From Rhodospirillaceae bacterium BRH_c57 (GTDB lineage Bacteria; Pseudomonadota; Alphaproteobacteria; Rhodospirillales; Rhodospirillaceae), in NCBI GenBank assembly GCA_000961745.1, contig LAEA01000251.1, positions 1 through 38,665 of the forward strand: 38,665 nucleotides of DNA. The letters run 5' to 3'. Positions 31,865 to 38,665 of the stretch are shown one piece after another. The translations under genes and the position numbers were made by a program. How positions within the stretch are numbered: position 1 is the stretch's first letter; each line of letters begins with the position of its first letter. The notes under the pieces were generated by a model. That model had not been told where the DNA came from and ran no database searches. It was given only the letters and a program-made list of their open reading frames with translations.

Positions 31865-33241
31865 ATGCGACTCCTTACCCCATCATTGAATCGGTTCGGG
31901 CGTAGCCTCGCCGTCGTCCTTCCCCTGCTAACGGCGGCAGGTGTTGCGGCGGCTGGGGCTCCGGCCCTGGCCGCCGCGCCAGAACCCGGCGCGTCCCGCG
32001 AAATCGGATCGATGTCGTCGATCACCCGTGGCGGGCGGCTGTACGACAACTGGATCAAGGAACTCCACGAAACGGCGCCGGCCATGACACACCCGGCCTG
32101 GCCGGACGATGTGGCAACCGATGCCGCCCGCACTTGGCTGTGTGTCGAATGCCACGGCTGGAGCTACACCGGACGCGCCGACCCGCAGTTCCCCGGAATT
32201 TCCGGGTCTGCCGGAGCCGACCCGCAACGCGTCATCGCCATCCTCAAGAACCCGACGCATGGTTTCGGCGACATCCTGCGGCAGCGCGAACTCGAAGACC
32301 TCGCCGCCTTTGTCGTCCACGGCCAGTCGCATCTGGTGGCCGACATCGACGCCACCCGCTTGGCTGGCGCCACAACGCCGCCGTCCGAGGGCGCGGTCTA
32401 TCAAACGGTCTGTGCCCGCTGCCATGGCGGCGACGGCAAGCAGGTCGAAAGTATTCCGCCGCTGGGCGATGTGGCGCGGGAAAACCCGTGGCTGGTCATG
32501 CACAGCATCCTGAACGGCCATGCCGGCGGCGTCATGCCGTCCCTGCGGGCGCTGGACGAGGCGGTCGCCGTCGATACCCTGGCCGCCGTCCAGGCCCTGC
32601 CATCGCGCGAACCCATCGCCGCCATTGCGCGGGGCGGCCGCCTGTACGGCGACTGGATCCGCGAAACCGGGCGCTTCGCCCCCCGCGAAATCCATCCGGC
32701 ATGGACCGGGGCCAAGCCGGCCTCGCCCAGCGACACATGGCGGTGCCGCGACTGCCACGGCTGGGACTACCAGGGCAAAACCGGCCCGGCGGCTGCTCAA
32801 AGCCCGGTCCCGGCTGGCCCCCTGGCCGCCGCCGAAGGGGCGCCGGTCGAACGCATTGTCAGCGTGCTGACCGACCAGACCCACCGCTATGGCGGGGTCC
32901 TGACCGAGCGCGATCTGGCCGACGTGGCGATCTTCGTCTCACAGGGGCAGTTCCGCATGGACTGGGCCATCGATCCGGCCGCTGGCTCCTTCCACGGCGC
33001 CGGTGCGGGATACGGCGACCACTTTGAAACCCTGTGCGCGTCCTGCCACGGCAGCACCGGAACCGCCGTCCGAACCATGTCACCCCTAGGCCGCGTGGTG
33101 CGCGAAAACCCATGGCGCGCCCTGCACAGCGTCCTCAACGGCCACGCCGGGGAAAGCATGCCGCCCATGCGCGTGTTCCCCCCCGACATGGCCGCCGCCA
33201 TCCTCGCCTACATCGAAAAAACCCTGCCCAGCGAACGTTGA
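31865..33241 (+). CDS. Periplasmic tetraheme cytochrome c with internal duplication
   Basis: This 458-residue protein has a signal peptide (cleavage near ALAAAP, about residue 38) and four heme motifs: CVECH (93-97), CARCH (183-187), CRDCH (294-298) and CASCH (391-395). The two halves (about 55-250 and 256-455) are repeats of one diheme unit. GGRLYDNWIKE and HPAW before the first heme reappear as GGRLYGDWIRE and HPAW before the third, and ENPW...LNGHAG...MP recurs after the second and fourth. GGAGGG precedes the ATG, 17 bases after the NapC-type gene. I do not recognise the full-length family. It is probably the electron acceptor or an output of the fcc operon. Confidence 0.88.
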   Translation: MRLLTPSLNRFGRSLAVVLPLLTAAGVAAAGAPALAAAPEPGASREIGSMSSITRGGRLYDNWIKELHETAPAMTHPAWPDDVATDAARTWLCVECHGWSYTGRADPQFPGISGSAGADPQRVIAILKNPTHGFGDILRQRELEDLAAFVVHGQSHLVADIDATRLAGATTPPSEGAVYQTVCARCHGGDGKQVESIPPLGDVARENPWLVMHSILNGHAGGVMPSLRALDEAVAVDTLAAVQALPSREPIAAIARGGRLYGDWIRETGRFAPREIHPAWTGAKPASPSDTWRCRDCHGWDYQGKTGPAAAQSPVPAGPLAAAEGAPVERIVSVLTDQTHRYGGVLTERDLADVAIFVSQGQFRMDWAIDPAAGSFHGAGAGYGDHFETLCASCHGSTGTAVRTMSPLGRVVRENPWRALHSVLNGHAGESMPPMRVFPPDMAAAILAYIEKTLPSER

Positions 33242-33263
33242 ACCCAGCGTAAAAGCAAGAAAG

Positions 33264-33300
33264 CCGGGCGGTTCCTTAGGGGGCCGCCCGGTGTCGTTTG
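33264..33300 (+). terminator. Terminator hairpin after the fcc operon
   Basis: CCGGGCGG (33264-33271) and CCGCCCGG (33284-33291) are perfect arms around a 12-base loop, followed by a modest T-rich stretch (TGTCGTTTGGCTTT). It lies 22 bases after the tetraheme gene. Confidence 0.7.
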
Positions 33301-33348
33301 GCTTTGGGTCCAGGTCAGGGCATGTAACTTCCGCCGGCAAAAAGGAGG

Positions 33349-33389
33349 GCGGGCTCTGCCCGCACCCGCCAGGAGCCACGGGCTCCTGG
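33349..33389. repeat. Double hairpin, REP-like extragenic element
   Basis: GCGGGC-TCT-GCCCGC (33349-33363) is followed by the perfect CCAGGAGCC-ACG-GGCTCCTGG (33369-33389). The block sits in a 410-base gap (33242-33651) that has no gene I can support. Its style, purine run then GC-rich hairpins, resembles 11005-11067, suggesting a dispersed intergenic repeat family. Confidence 0.6.
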
Positions 33390-33651
33390 ACCTCGGGAAT
33401 CTAGTGCCGTGAGCCGCGCGCAGCGCAGTAAACTTTGGACTGTATGCCTGCGGCGCAAGAGAAGTTCACCCCCCCCTTTCATGGGATCAAAGGGCCAATG
33501 GCCCTTGGCGGGCCTGGGCAGAGCCCAGAACTTCCTCAGCGTCGGCGCCCATGGCCGCCCGCCTTAGCAGTCCCCCACCGACTGGCGATTCCGCATGATC
33601 GGGATTTGCTCTACACTGCGGCCCAATCACTTCACACGCAGGGGACCCGTC

Positions 33652-34482
33652 ATGAAGCTGTTGCGCTACGGACCAGCCGGCCAGGAGAAACCGGGCCTTC
33701 TTGATGAGGGCAACATTCTCCGGGATCTGTCGGCGCATGTGGCCGACATCGGGCCGGACACCCTGGACCCACACACCCTGGACCGCCTGCGCGCCCTGGA
33801 CCCGGCCGACCTTCCGGCGGTCGAGGAGGCGCCGCGCCTCGGCTCTCCGATCGCGCGGCCGAGCAATATCCTGTGCATCGGGCTGAACTACCGTGCCCAC
33901 GTCGCCGAGGCCGGCATGACGCTGCCGACCGAGCCGGTGGTATTTTCCAAGCACACCGGGGCGCTATCGGGTCCCAACGACGTGGTCCGGTTGCCGCGCG
34001 GGTCCAACAAAACCGATTGGGAGGTTGAACTGGCTGTGGTCATCGGCAGCCGCGCCCAGGGCGTGCGCGAAGCCAATGCGCTGGGCCATGTGGCCGGCTA
34101 CACGGTGTGCAACGACGTGTCGGAGCGCACGTTCCAGCTTGAACGCGGCGGCCAGTGGATCAAGGGCAAGTCGGCCGATACGTTCTGCCCGCTCGGCCCC
34201 GTCCTGCTGACGGCCGACTCCGTACCCGATCCCCAGGCGCTGCGGCTGTGGCTGTCGGTCAACGGCGAAACCATGCAGGATGGCACCACCGCCGACATGG
34301 TGTTCACTGTGGCCCACCTGGTGAGCTACCTGTCCGGCTTCATGACCCTGCTGCCGGGCGACGTCATCGCCACCGGCACGCCGGTCGGAACCGGTATGGG
34401 GCGGGGCGTCTTCCTCAAGCGCGGCGACGTCATGCGCCTGGGCATCGACGGCATCGGCACCCTGGAACAACGGGTGGAATAA
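33652..34482 (+). CDS. Fumarylacetoacetate hydrolase (FAH) family protein
   Basis: This 276-residue protein starts at ATG 33652, with AGGGGA upstream. After an N-terminal cap (about 1-70) comes the FAH core: NILCIGLNYRAHVAEAG, the acidic metal-binding residues in KTDWEVELAVVIG, GYTVCNDVSERTFQ, and the C-terminal LLPGDVIATGTPVGTGMG. The family splits C-C bonds in small oxo-acids (hydroxyheptadienedioate isomerase, acylpyruvate hydrolase and similar). The exact substrate cannot be read from sequence. It ends 36 bases before the convergent marR gene. Confidence 0.92.
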   Translation: MKLLRYGPAGQEKPGLLDEGNILRDLSAHVADIGPDTLDPHTLDRLRALDPADLPAVEEAPRLGSPIARPSNILCIGLNYRAHVAEAGMTLPTEPVVFSKHTGALSGPNDVVRLPRGSNKTDWEVELAVVIGSRAQGVREANALGHVAGYTVCNDVSERTFQLERGGQWIKGKSADTFCPLGPVLLTADSVPDPQALRLWLSVNGETMQDGTTADMVFTVAHLVSYLSGFMTLLPGDVIATGTPVGTGMGRGVFLKRGDVMRLGIDGIGTLEQRVE

Positions 34483-34518
34483 CCCCCGCCACCCCAGGGT
34501 CAACCATCAGGCACGGAC

Positions 34519-34983
34519 TCAGGCGACGCGGCGCAGCAGGCGGACCAGGGTCTGCCGCTCGCGCGGGGTGAGCGGCGCCAGGATGGCGTGCTCGGCGGCG
34601 GCTGCCCGCTCCAGCGCGTCCTGAACCGCCTGACGGCCCTTGTCGGTGAGCGACAGGCAGACCCGGCGCCGGTCACTGGTGTCGGACGTGCGGGCGATCA
34701 GGTCGCGCTCGATCATGCGCCGCACGACCCCTTGGGTGGTCGCGGCGTCCATCGCCACGGCGCGGCCCAAGCTGTTCTGGGACATGCTGCCAACCTCAAA
34801 GAGCCTGTTGAGGACAGCAAACTGCGGTGGCGTGAACCCGCCCGGTCCGAACGCCCCGCTGAGGATGGACGACGCCCGCTGGTGGGCGCGACGCAGCAAC
34901 TGCCCCACTTCGTCTTCGGCCTGTCCCCGGCCATCGGACTCGGTGGAATACTGGGGGATGGTGTTCATGGCGGAAAAGTTCAT
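34519..34983 (-). CDS. MarR-family transcriptional regulator
   Basis: This 154-residue protein has a winged-helix domain: FTPPQFAVLNRLFEVGSMSQNSLGRAVAMDAATTQGVVRRMIERDLI is the helix-turn-helix region, and RTSDTSDRRRVCLSLTDKGRQ is the wing. Dimerisation helices lie at both ends. GGAGA precedes the ATG. It is convergent with the FAH gene, a common MarR-hydrolase arrangement for aromatic or oxo-acid catabolism, so it may control that gene. The ligand is unknown. Confidence 0.92.
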   Translation of the reverse strand: MNFSAMNTIPQYSTESDGRGQAEDEVGQLLRRAHQRASSILSGAFGPGGFTPPQFAVLNRLFEVGSMSQNSLGRAVAMDAATTQGVVRRMIERDLIARTSDTSDRRRVCLSLTDKGRQAVQDALERAAAAEHAILAPLTPRERQTLVRLLRRVA

Positions 34984-35173
34984 GACGTGTCTCCGTGGGT
35001 CGGCTCGCCGGAAACACTACCGGAACACGAGCCAGGAAGTCCGTGATGTCCTCCGGTATAACCCACCCCCAAGTTGTGCGCAATATGCCATTCCTCGTAG
35101 AAACGCATCATTTCACATCGTTTGTCTACGTCCCAAGGTGCAACTCCGCCACCCGCCACCCAAGCAGCCTGAA

Positions 35174-35515
35174 CTACCGAAGGCGCTTGCTCATCAGGCG
35201 CGCGACATTGGCGGTGGTGCGGCTGTGGTAGGGACGCAAGCCTCCGCTGCCCAGCCGCAGCCACAGCCCCCACGCGGCGGTGGGCGACGCGGCCATGAGT
35301 TGCGGCCACAGCAGGGCTGACGCCTTGGCGCTTTCGGCTGCCGCCTTCATTTTCTCCGACACCATGCGCTGGTTTTCGCGATGATCATGCGGGCGTAAGC
35401 CGACCATGGCCTCGCCCATGGCAAAGGTCCGCAGGCCGATGGTCAGCGCGGCGGCCGTCATCATTTCCTGAGTCTGCCATGCCAGCCGCCAAGCCTGAAG
35501 GGGGTCATAGGTCAT
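35174..35515 (-). CDS. Small uncharacterised protein, phasin-like
   Basis: This 113-residue protein begins MTYDPLQAWRLAWQTQEMM and is mostly amphipathic helix. A short MVSEKMKAAAESAKAS segment recalls phasin-like or Rhodobacter-type small granule proteins. There is no cysteine and no signal peptide. A GGAGA ribosome site lies upstream. Related small alphaproteobacterial proteins are often left unnamed, and the link to polyhydroxyalkanoate granules is only a resemblance. Confidence 0.6.
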   Translation of the reverse strand: MTYDPLQAWRLAWQTQEMMTAAALTIGLRTFAMGEAMVGLRPHDHRENQRMVSEKMKAAAESAKASALLWPQLMAASPTAAWGLWLRLGSGGLRPYHSRTTANVARLMSKRLR

Positions 35516-35743
35516 CGATCATCTCCGAAGGGCGAAATAGGGAAAAGTTCAACGCGCGGCGGGCGGGGTTCGACCGAAGAAACCTGTTGCTGCGGGGACT
35601 TGCGCCCAACGGCTTTTTCGTTCACTATATGTTCCCGGTCATTGAGGCTTGCCCAGAGGGGATGCCGCCGTCATGATGCCGACCTTCGCGGCCCGAAAAG
35701 GCACGCGCCCGGCCGCGTGCATTTCCATGCATGGTCGCAGCTT

Positions 35744-35790
35744 AAGCTACATATTGAACCATCGGCGGAATTCGTTACTATATATGGGGC
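35744..35790 (+). promoter_or_regulatory. Tandem NrdR boxes upstream of nrdA
   Basis: Two 16-base sites, AAGCTACATATTGAAC (35744-35759) and TTACTATATATGGGGC (35775-35790), match the NrdR consensus ACACWATATATWGTGT at 10-11 of 16 positions. They are separated by exactly 15 bases, that is 31 bases centre to centre, the usual three-helical-turn spacing. They lie about 110 bases before the nrdA start in an otherwise gene-free 382-base gap (35516-35897). Repression of nrdAB by NrdR when dATP is high is expected. Confidence 0.7.
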
Positions 35791-35897
35791 GTCAGCCCGG
35801 CTATAACAGGCCGGGGCGCCACCCCCATCCCGCAGTCGTCCGTGCGCGGCCTCTTTCGAGCCGGGTCGGGCGACGAGTCCAAAAGGAGTGAAGGAAC

Positions 35898-37766
35898 GTG
35901 CTCAACGTCGTGCAGGTCGCGCATCATCCGCGCGTTGAAGTGGACCGTTCGCGGGACGACCGCCTGACCGTCTTTGGCAAGGCCGTCCTTGAGGACCGCT
36001 ACCTGCTGCCCGGCGAGAGCTATCAGGACCTGTTCGCTCGGGTGGCCAGCGCCTATGGCGACGACGACGCCCACGCCCAGCGCCTGTACGGCTATATCTC
36101 CAAGCTGTGGTTCATGCCGGCCACGCCGGTGCTGTCGAACGGCGGCACCACACGCGGCCTGCCCATTTCATGCTTCCTGAACGAGGCCGACGATTCGCTC
36201 GACGGCATCGTCAGCCTGTGGACCGAAAACGTGTGGCTGGCCGCCAAGGGCGGCGGCATCGGCAGCTATTGGGGCAACCTGCGCTCCATCGGCGAGAAAG
36301 TCGGCGAGATCGGCAAGACCAGCGGCGTGGTGCCGTTCATCCGCGTGATGGACAGCCTGACCCTGGCCATTTCCCAAGGATCCCTGCGCCGGGGATCGGC
36401 GGCGGTGTACCTCCCGGTCAGCCATCCCGAGATCGAGGAATTCGTCGAGCTGCGCCGCCCGACCGGCGGCGACCCCAACCGCAAGACCCCCAACCTGCAC
36501 CACGGCGTGCTGCTGACCGACGCCTTCATGCGCGCCGTCGAGGCCGACGCCGACTGGTCCCTGACCAGTCCCAAGGACGGCGCCATCCTGCGCCGCATCA
36601 AGGCGCGGGCCCTGTGGATTCGCATCCTGCTGGCCCGCATCGAAACCGGCGAGCCCTATGTCATCTATTCGGACACGGTCAACAAGGCCCTGCCCGAGCA
36701 TACCCGCCTCGCCGGGCTGACCGTCAAGACGTCCAACCTGTGCGCCGAGATCACCCTGCCCACCGGCACCGACCACCTGGGCAACGAGCGCACCGCCGTG
36801 TGCTGCCTGTCGTCTCTGAACCTGGAAACCTGGGACGAGTGGAAGGACGAGCCGCAGTTCATCGAGGACGTCATGCGCTTCCTCGACAACGTATTGCAGG
36901 ACTTCATCGACCGCGCCCCCGACAGCATGGCCAAGGCCAAGTACGCCGCCATGCGCGAACGCTCGGTCGGCCTGGGCGTGATGGGCTACCACTCGTTCCT
37001 GCAAGCCCGCATGGTGCCATTTGAAAGCGTCATGGCCAAGGTGTGGAACCGCACCATCTTCAAGCATATCGACGTGCAGGCCCGCGCCGCCTCCAAGGCC
37101 CTGGCCAAGGAGCGCGGCCCCTGCCCCGACGCCGCCGACTACGGCTTCATGGAACGGTTCTCCAACAAGACCGCCATCGCGCCGACGGCGTCCATCTCGA
37201 TCATCTGCGGCGGGGCCAGTCCGGGCATCGAGCCCAACGCCGCCAACTCGTTCACCCACAAGACCCTGTCCGGGTCGTTCAACGTGCGCAACGCGCACCT
37301 CAAGGCGCTACTGGCCTCCTACGACCGCGACGACGAGGAGACCTGGACCTCCATCACCGTCAACGAGGGGTCCGTGCAGCACCTCGACTGCCTGACCCAG
37401 GACGAGAAGGACGTGTTCAAGACGGCGTTCGAGCTGGACCAGCGCTGGATCATCGACCACGCGGCCGACCGCGCGCCGTTCATCGACCAGAGCCAGTCCG
37501 TGAACCTGTTCCTGCCCGCCAACGTCCACAAGCGCGACCTGCACCAGTTGCACTTCCAGGCGTGGAAGAAGGGCGTCAAGAGCCTGTACTACTGCCGCTC
37601 CAAATCCATCCAGCGGGCCGAGGTGGTGGCGACGCAGCAGGTCCCCGATGGGCTGGCCGACCTGATCGCCTCGGTCAGCGACGGCCCGGCCATCCCCGCC
37701 GTGCCCAAGGCCGCCAACGACGGCGGCACCGCCACCGACTACGACGAGTGCCTGGCCTGCCAGTAG
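35898..37766 (+). CDS. nrdA: Ribonucleotide reductase class I alpha subunit, without ATP-cone
   Basis: This 622-residue catalytic subunit reduces ribonucleotides to deoxyribonucleotides. Active-site features are PISCFLNEADD (substrate-binding redox Cys), NLCAEITL (thiyl-radical Cys with Asn and Glu), CCLSSLNL (second redox Cys), and LYYCRS carrying the radical-relay Tyr pair. The C-terminal DECLACQ gives a CxxC pair for re-reduction. It starts with GTG at 35898 after AAAAGGAGTGAAGG. The N-terminus goes almost straight into the ten-stranded barrel, so the ATP-cone of E. coli NrdA is missing. nrdB follows. Confidence 0.95.
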   Translation: MLNVVQVAHHPRVEVDRSRDDRLTVFGKAVLEDRYLLPGESYQDLFARVASAYGDDDAHAQRLYGYISKLWFMPATPVLSNGGTTRGLPISCFLNEADDSLDGIVSLWTENVWLAAKGGGIGSYWGNLRSIGEKVGEIGKTSGVVPFIRVMDSLTLAISQGSLRRGSAAVYLPVSHPEIEEFVELRRPTGGDPNRKTPNLHHGVLLTDAFMRAVEADADWSLTSPKDGAILRRIKARALWIRILLARIETGEPYVIYSDTVNKALPEHTRLAGLTVKTSNLCAEITLPTGTDHLGNERTAVCCLSSLNLETWDEWKDEPQFIEDVMRFLDNVLQDFIDRAPDSMAKAKYAAMRERSVGLGVMGYHSFLQARMVPFESVMAKVWNRTIFKHIDVQARAASKALAKERGPCPDAADYGFMERFSNKTAIAPTASISIICGGASPGIEPNAANSFTHKTLSGSFNVRNAHLKALLASYDRDDEETWTSITVNEGSVQHLDCLTQDEKDVFKTAFELDQRWIIDHAADRAPFIDQSQSVNLFLPANVHKRDLHQLHFQAWKKGVKSLYYCRSKSIQRAEVVATQQVPDGLADLIASVSDGPAIPAVPKAANDGGTATDYDECLACQ

Positions 37767-37817
37767 CCGCCGCCCCAGTCCCCGGAACCGCCCTCACAGC
37801 CGGAAACGAACCGACCG

Positions 37818-38665
37818 ATGTCCCTGCTCGATGCGCATCCCGTCTACAAACCGTTTTCTTATCCGTGGTGCTATGACGCCTGGCTGACCCAGCAGCAGGT
37901 GCACTGGCTGCCCGAAGAAGTGCCCCTGGCCGATGACGTCAAGGACTGGCACCAGAAGCTGTCCGAGAGCGAGCGGCACCTGCTGATGCAGATCTTCCGC
38001 TTCTTCACCCAGTCGGACATCGAGGTGAACAACTGCTACATGCGGAACTACACCCGCGTGTTCAAGCCGACAGAAGTGCAGATGATGCTGGCCGCGTTCT
38101 CCAACATGGAGACCATCCACATCGCCGCCTATTCGCATCTTCTGGACACCATCGGCATCCCCGAAAGCGAATACCAAACCTTCCTCCACTACAAGGAGAT
38201 GAAGGACAAGTACGACTACATGCAGATTTGGGGCGTCGATACCAAGGAAGACATCGCCAAGACCCTGGCGGTGTTCGGCGCCTTCACCGAAGGGCTTCAG
38301 CTTTTCGCCAGCTTCGCCATCCTGCTGAACTTCCCGCGCTTCAACAAGATGAAGGGCATGGGCCAGATCGTGACGTGGTCGGTGCGCGACGAGACCCTGC
38401 ACTGCAACTCGATCATCCGGCTGTACAAGACCTTCCTGGCCGAAAACCCCGACATCGACGTGGAGTCGGTGCAGCGCGACCTGTATATCGCCTGCGACAC
38501 CATCCTGCACCACGAGGACGCCTTCATCGATCTCGCGTTCGAGATGGGCGCCGTAGAGGGCCTGACCGCCGACGAGGTCAAACGCTACATCCGTTACATC
38601 GCCGACCGCCGGTTGACCCAGCTTGGCCTGACTCCGGTGCACGGCATCGCGAAGAATCCCCTGCC
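37818..38665 (+). CDS. nrdB: Ribonucleotide reductase class I beta subunit (partial)
   Basis: The frame opens at ATG 37818, 51 bases after nrdA, and runs off the right edge with about 282 residues visible. Diiron and radical residues of class Ia R2 are present: Asp in FTQSDIEV, Glu and His in NMETIHIAAYSHLLD with the radical Tyr seven residues after the Glu, Glu in FTEGLQLF, and Glu/His in RDETLHCN. It supplies the tyrosyl radical to NrdA. No ribosome site is strong; GAAACGAACCGACCG precedes the ATG. The C-terminus lies outside the window. Confidence 0.95.
   Translation, partial: MSLLDAHPVYKPFSYPWCYDAWLTQQQVHWLPEEVPLADDVKDWHQKLSESERHLLMQIFRFFTQSDIEVNNCYMRNYTRVFKPTEVQMMLAAFSNMETIHIAAYSHLLDTIGIPESEYQTFLHYKEMKDKYDYMQIWGVDTKEDIAKTLAVFGAFTEGLQLFASFAILLNFPRFNKMKGMGQIVTWSVRDETLHCNSIIRLYKTFLAENPDIDVESVQRDLYIACDTILHHEDAFIDLAFEMGAVEGLTADEVKRYIRYIADRRLTQLGLTPVHGIAKNPL

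Noticed and set aside
35622-35637. Third NrdR-like site (TCACTATATGTTCCCG)
   Set aside because: It matches the core but not the right arm and lies over 100 bases from the well-spaced pair; chance or a promoter element is equally likely.

Overview
The window reads as high-GC (about two thirds G+C by eye) chromosomal DNA from a sulfur-oxidising alphaproteobacterium. A Rhodospirillales-type lineage is my inference from gene style and content, not something the sequence proves. There are no rRNA or tRNA genes, CRISPR arrays, insertion sequences or phage genes that I can support. Both window edges cut genes.

Layout: (1) 1-5856, minus strand: a type I secretion locus with two ABC subunits, an HlyD-type adaptor, and the acidic N-terminus of a protein running off the left edge that is probably the exported substrate. 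(2) 6166-6734, plus strand: two small uncharacterised genes, the second a Cys-rich mini zinc-ribbon candidate. (3) 6744-9745, minus strand: a heme-copper-oxidase-like cluster (ctaB, a divergent subunit I homologue apparently lacking two of three CuB histidines, a DUF420/CtaM protein and a 41-residue membrane peptide). (4) 10038-10904: a DUF2189 membrane protein. (5) 11091-13923: a periplasmic thioredoxin-like protein, TusA, DsrE2 and a divergent YeeE/YedE sulfur transporter. (6) 14261-19418: soxX-Y-Z-A-B and ccdA on the plus strand, without soxCD. (7) 19429-22723, minus strand: a GMC flavoprotein with a small Tat partner, then a SoxW-like thioredoxin and a periplasmic DsrE-like protein. (8) 22879-23962: a rhodanese and a UspA-like protein. 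(9) 24099-28792: a cytoplasmic molybdopterin enzyme, iron-sulfur protein and membrane anchor that look like SoeABC sulfite dehydrogenase. (10) 29243-33241: flavocytochrome c sulfide dehydrogenase (FccA, FccB), a NapC-type tetraheme anchor and a second tetraheme cytochrome built from two tandem copies of a diheme unit. (11) 33652-35515: FAH-family hydrolase, MarR regulator and a small phasin-like protein. (12) 35898 to the right edge: class Ia ribonucleotide reductase nrdA and nrdB, preceded by a tandem NrdR-box pair.

How the genes fit together (inference from known pathways): thiosulfate is bound by SoxYZ and oxidised by SoxXA and SoxB. Without SoxCD in the window, the sulfane sulfur is likely stored or passed inward through YeeE and the TusA/DsrE2 carriers to a cytoplasmic oxidation system located elsewhere (rDsr or sHdr). 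Sulfite made in the cytoplasm is oxidised by SoeABC, feeding the quinone pool. Sulfide is oxidised in the periplasm by FccAB, whose operon adds two tetraheme cytochromes that may connect it to the membrane or to a terminal acceptor. CcdA, SoxW and the second thioredoxin-like protein would keep the periplasmic cysteines reduced. No SoxR- or SqrR-type regulator is present, but several of these operons share short palindromic GGTCCA/TGGACC-type sites and AT-rich islands upstream.
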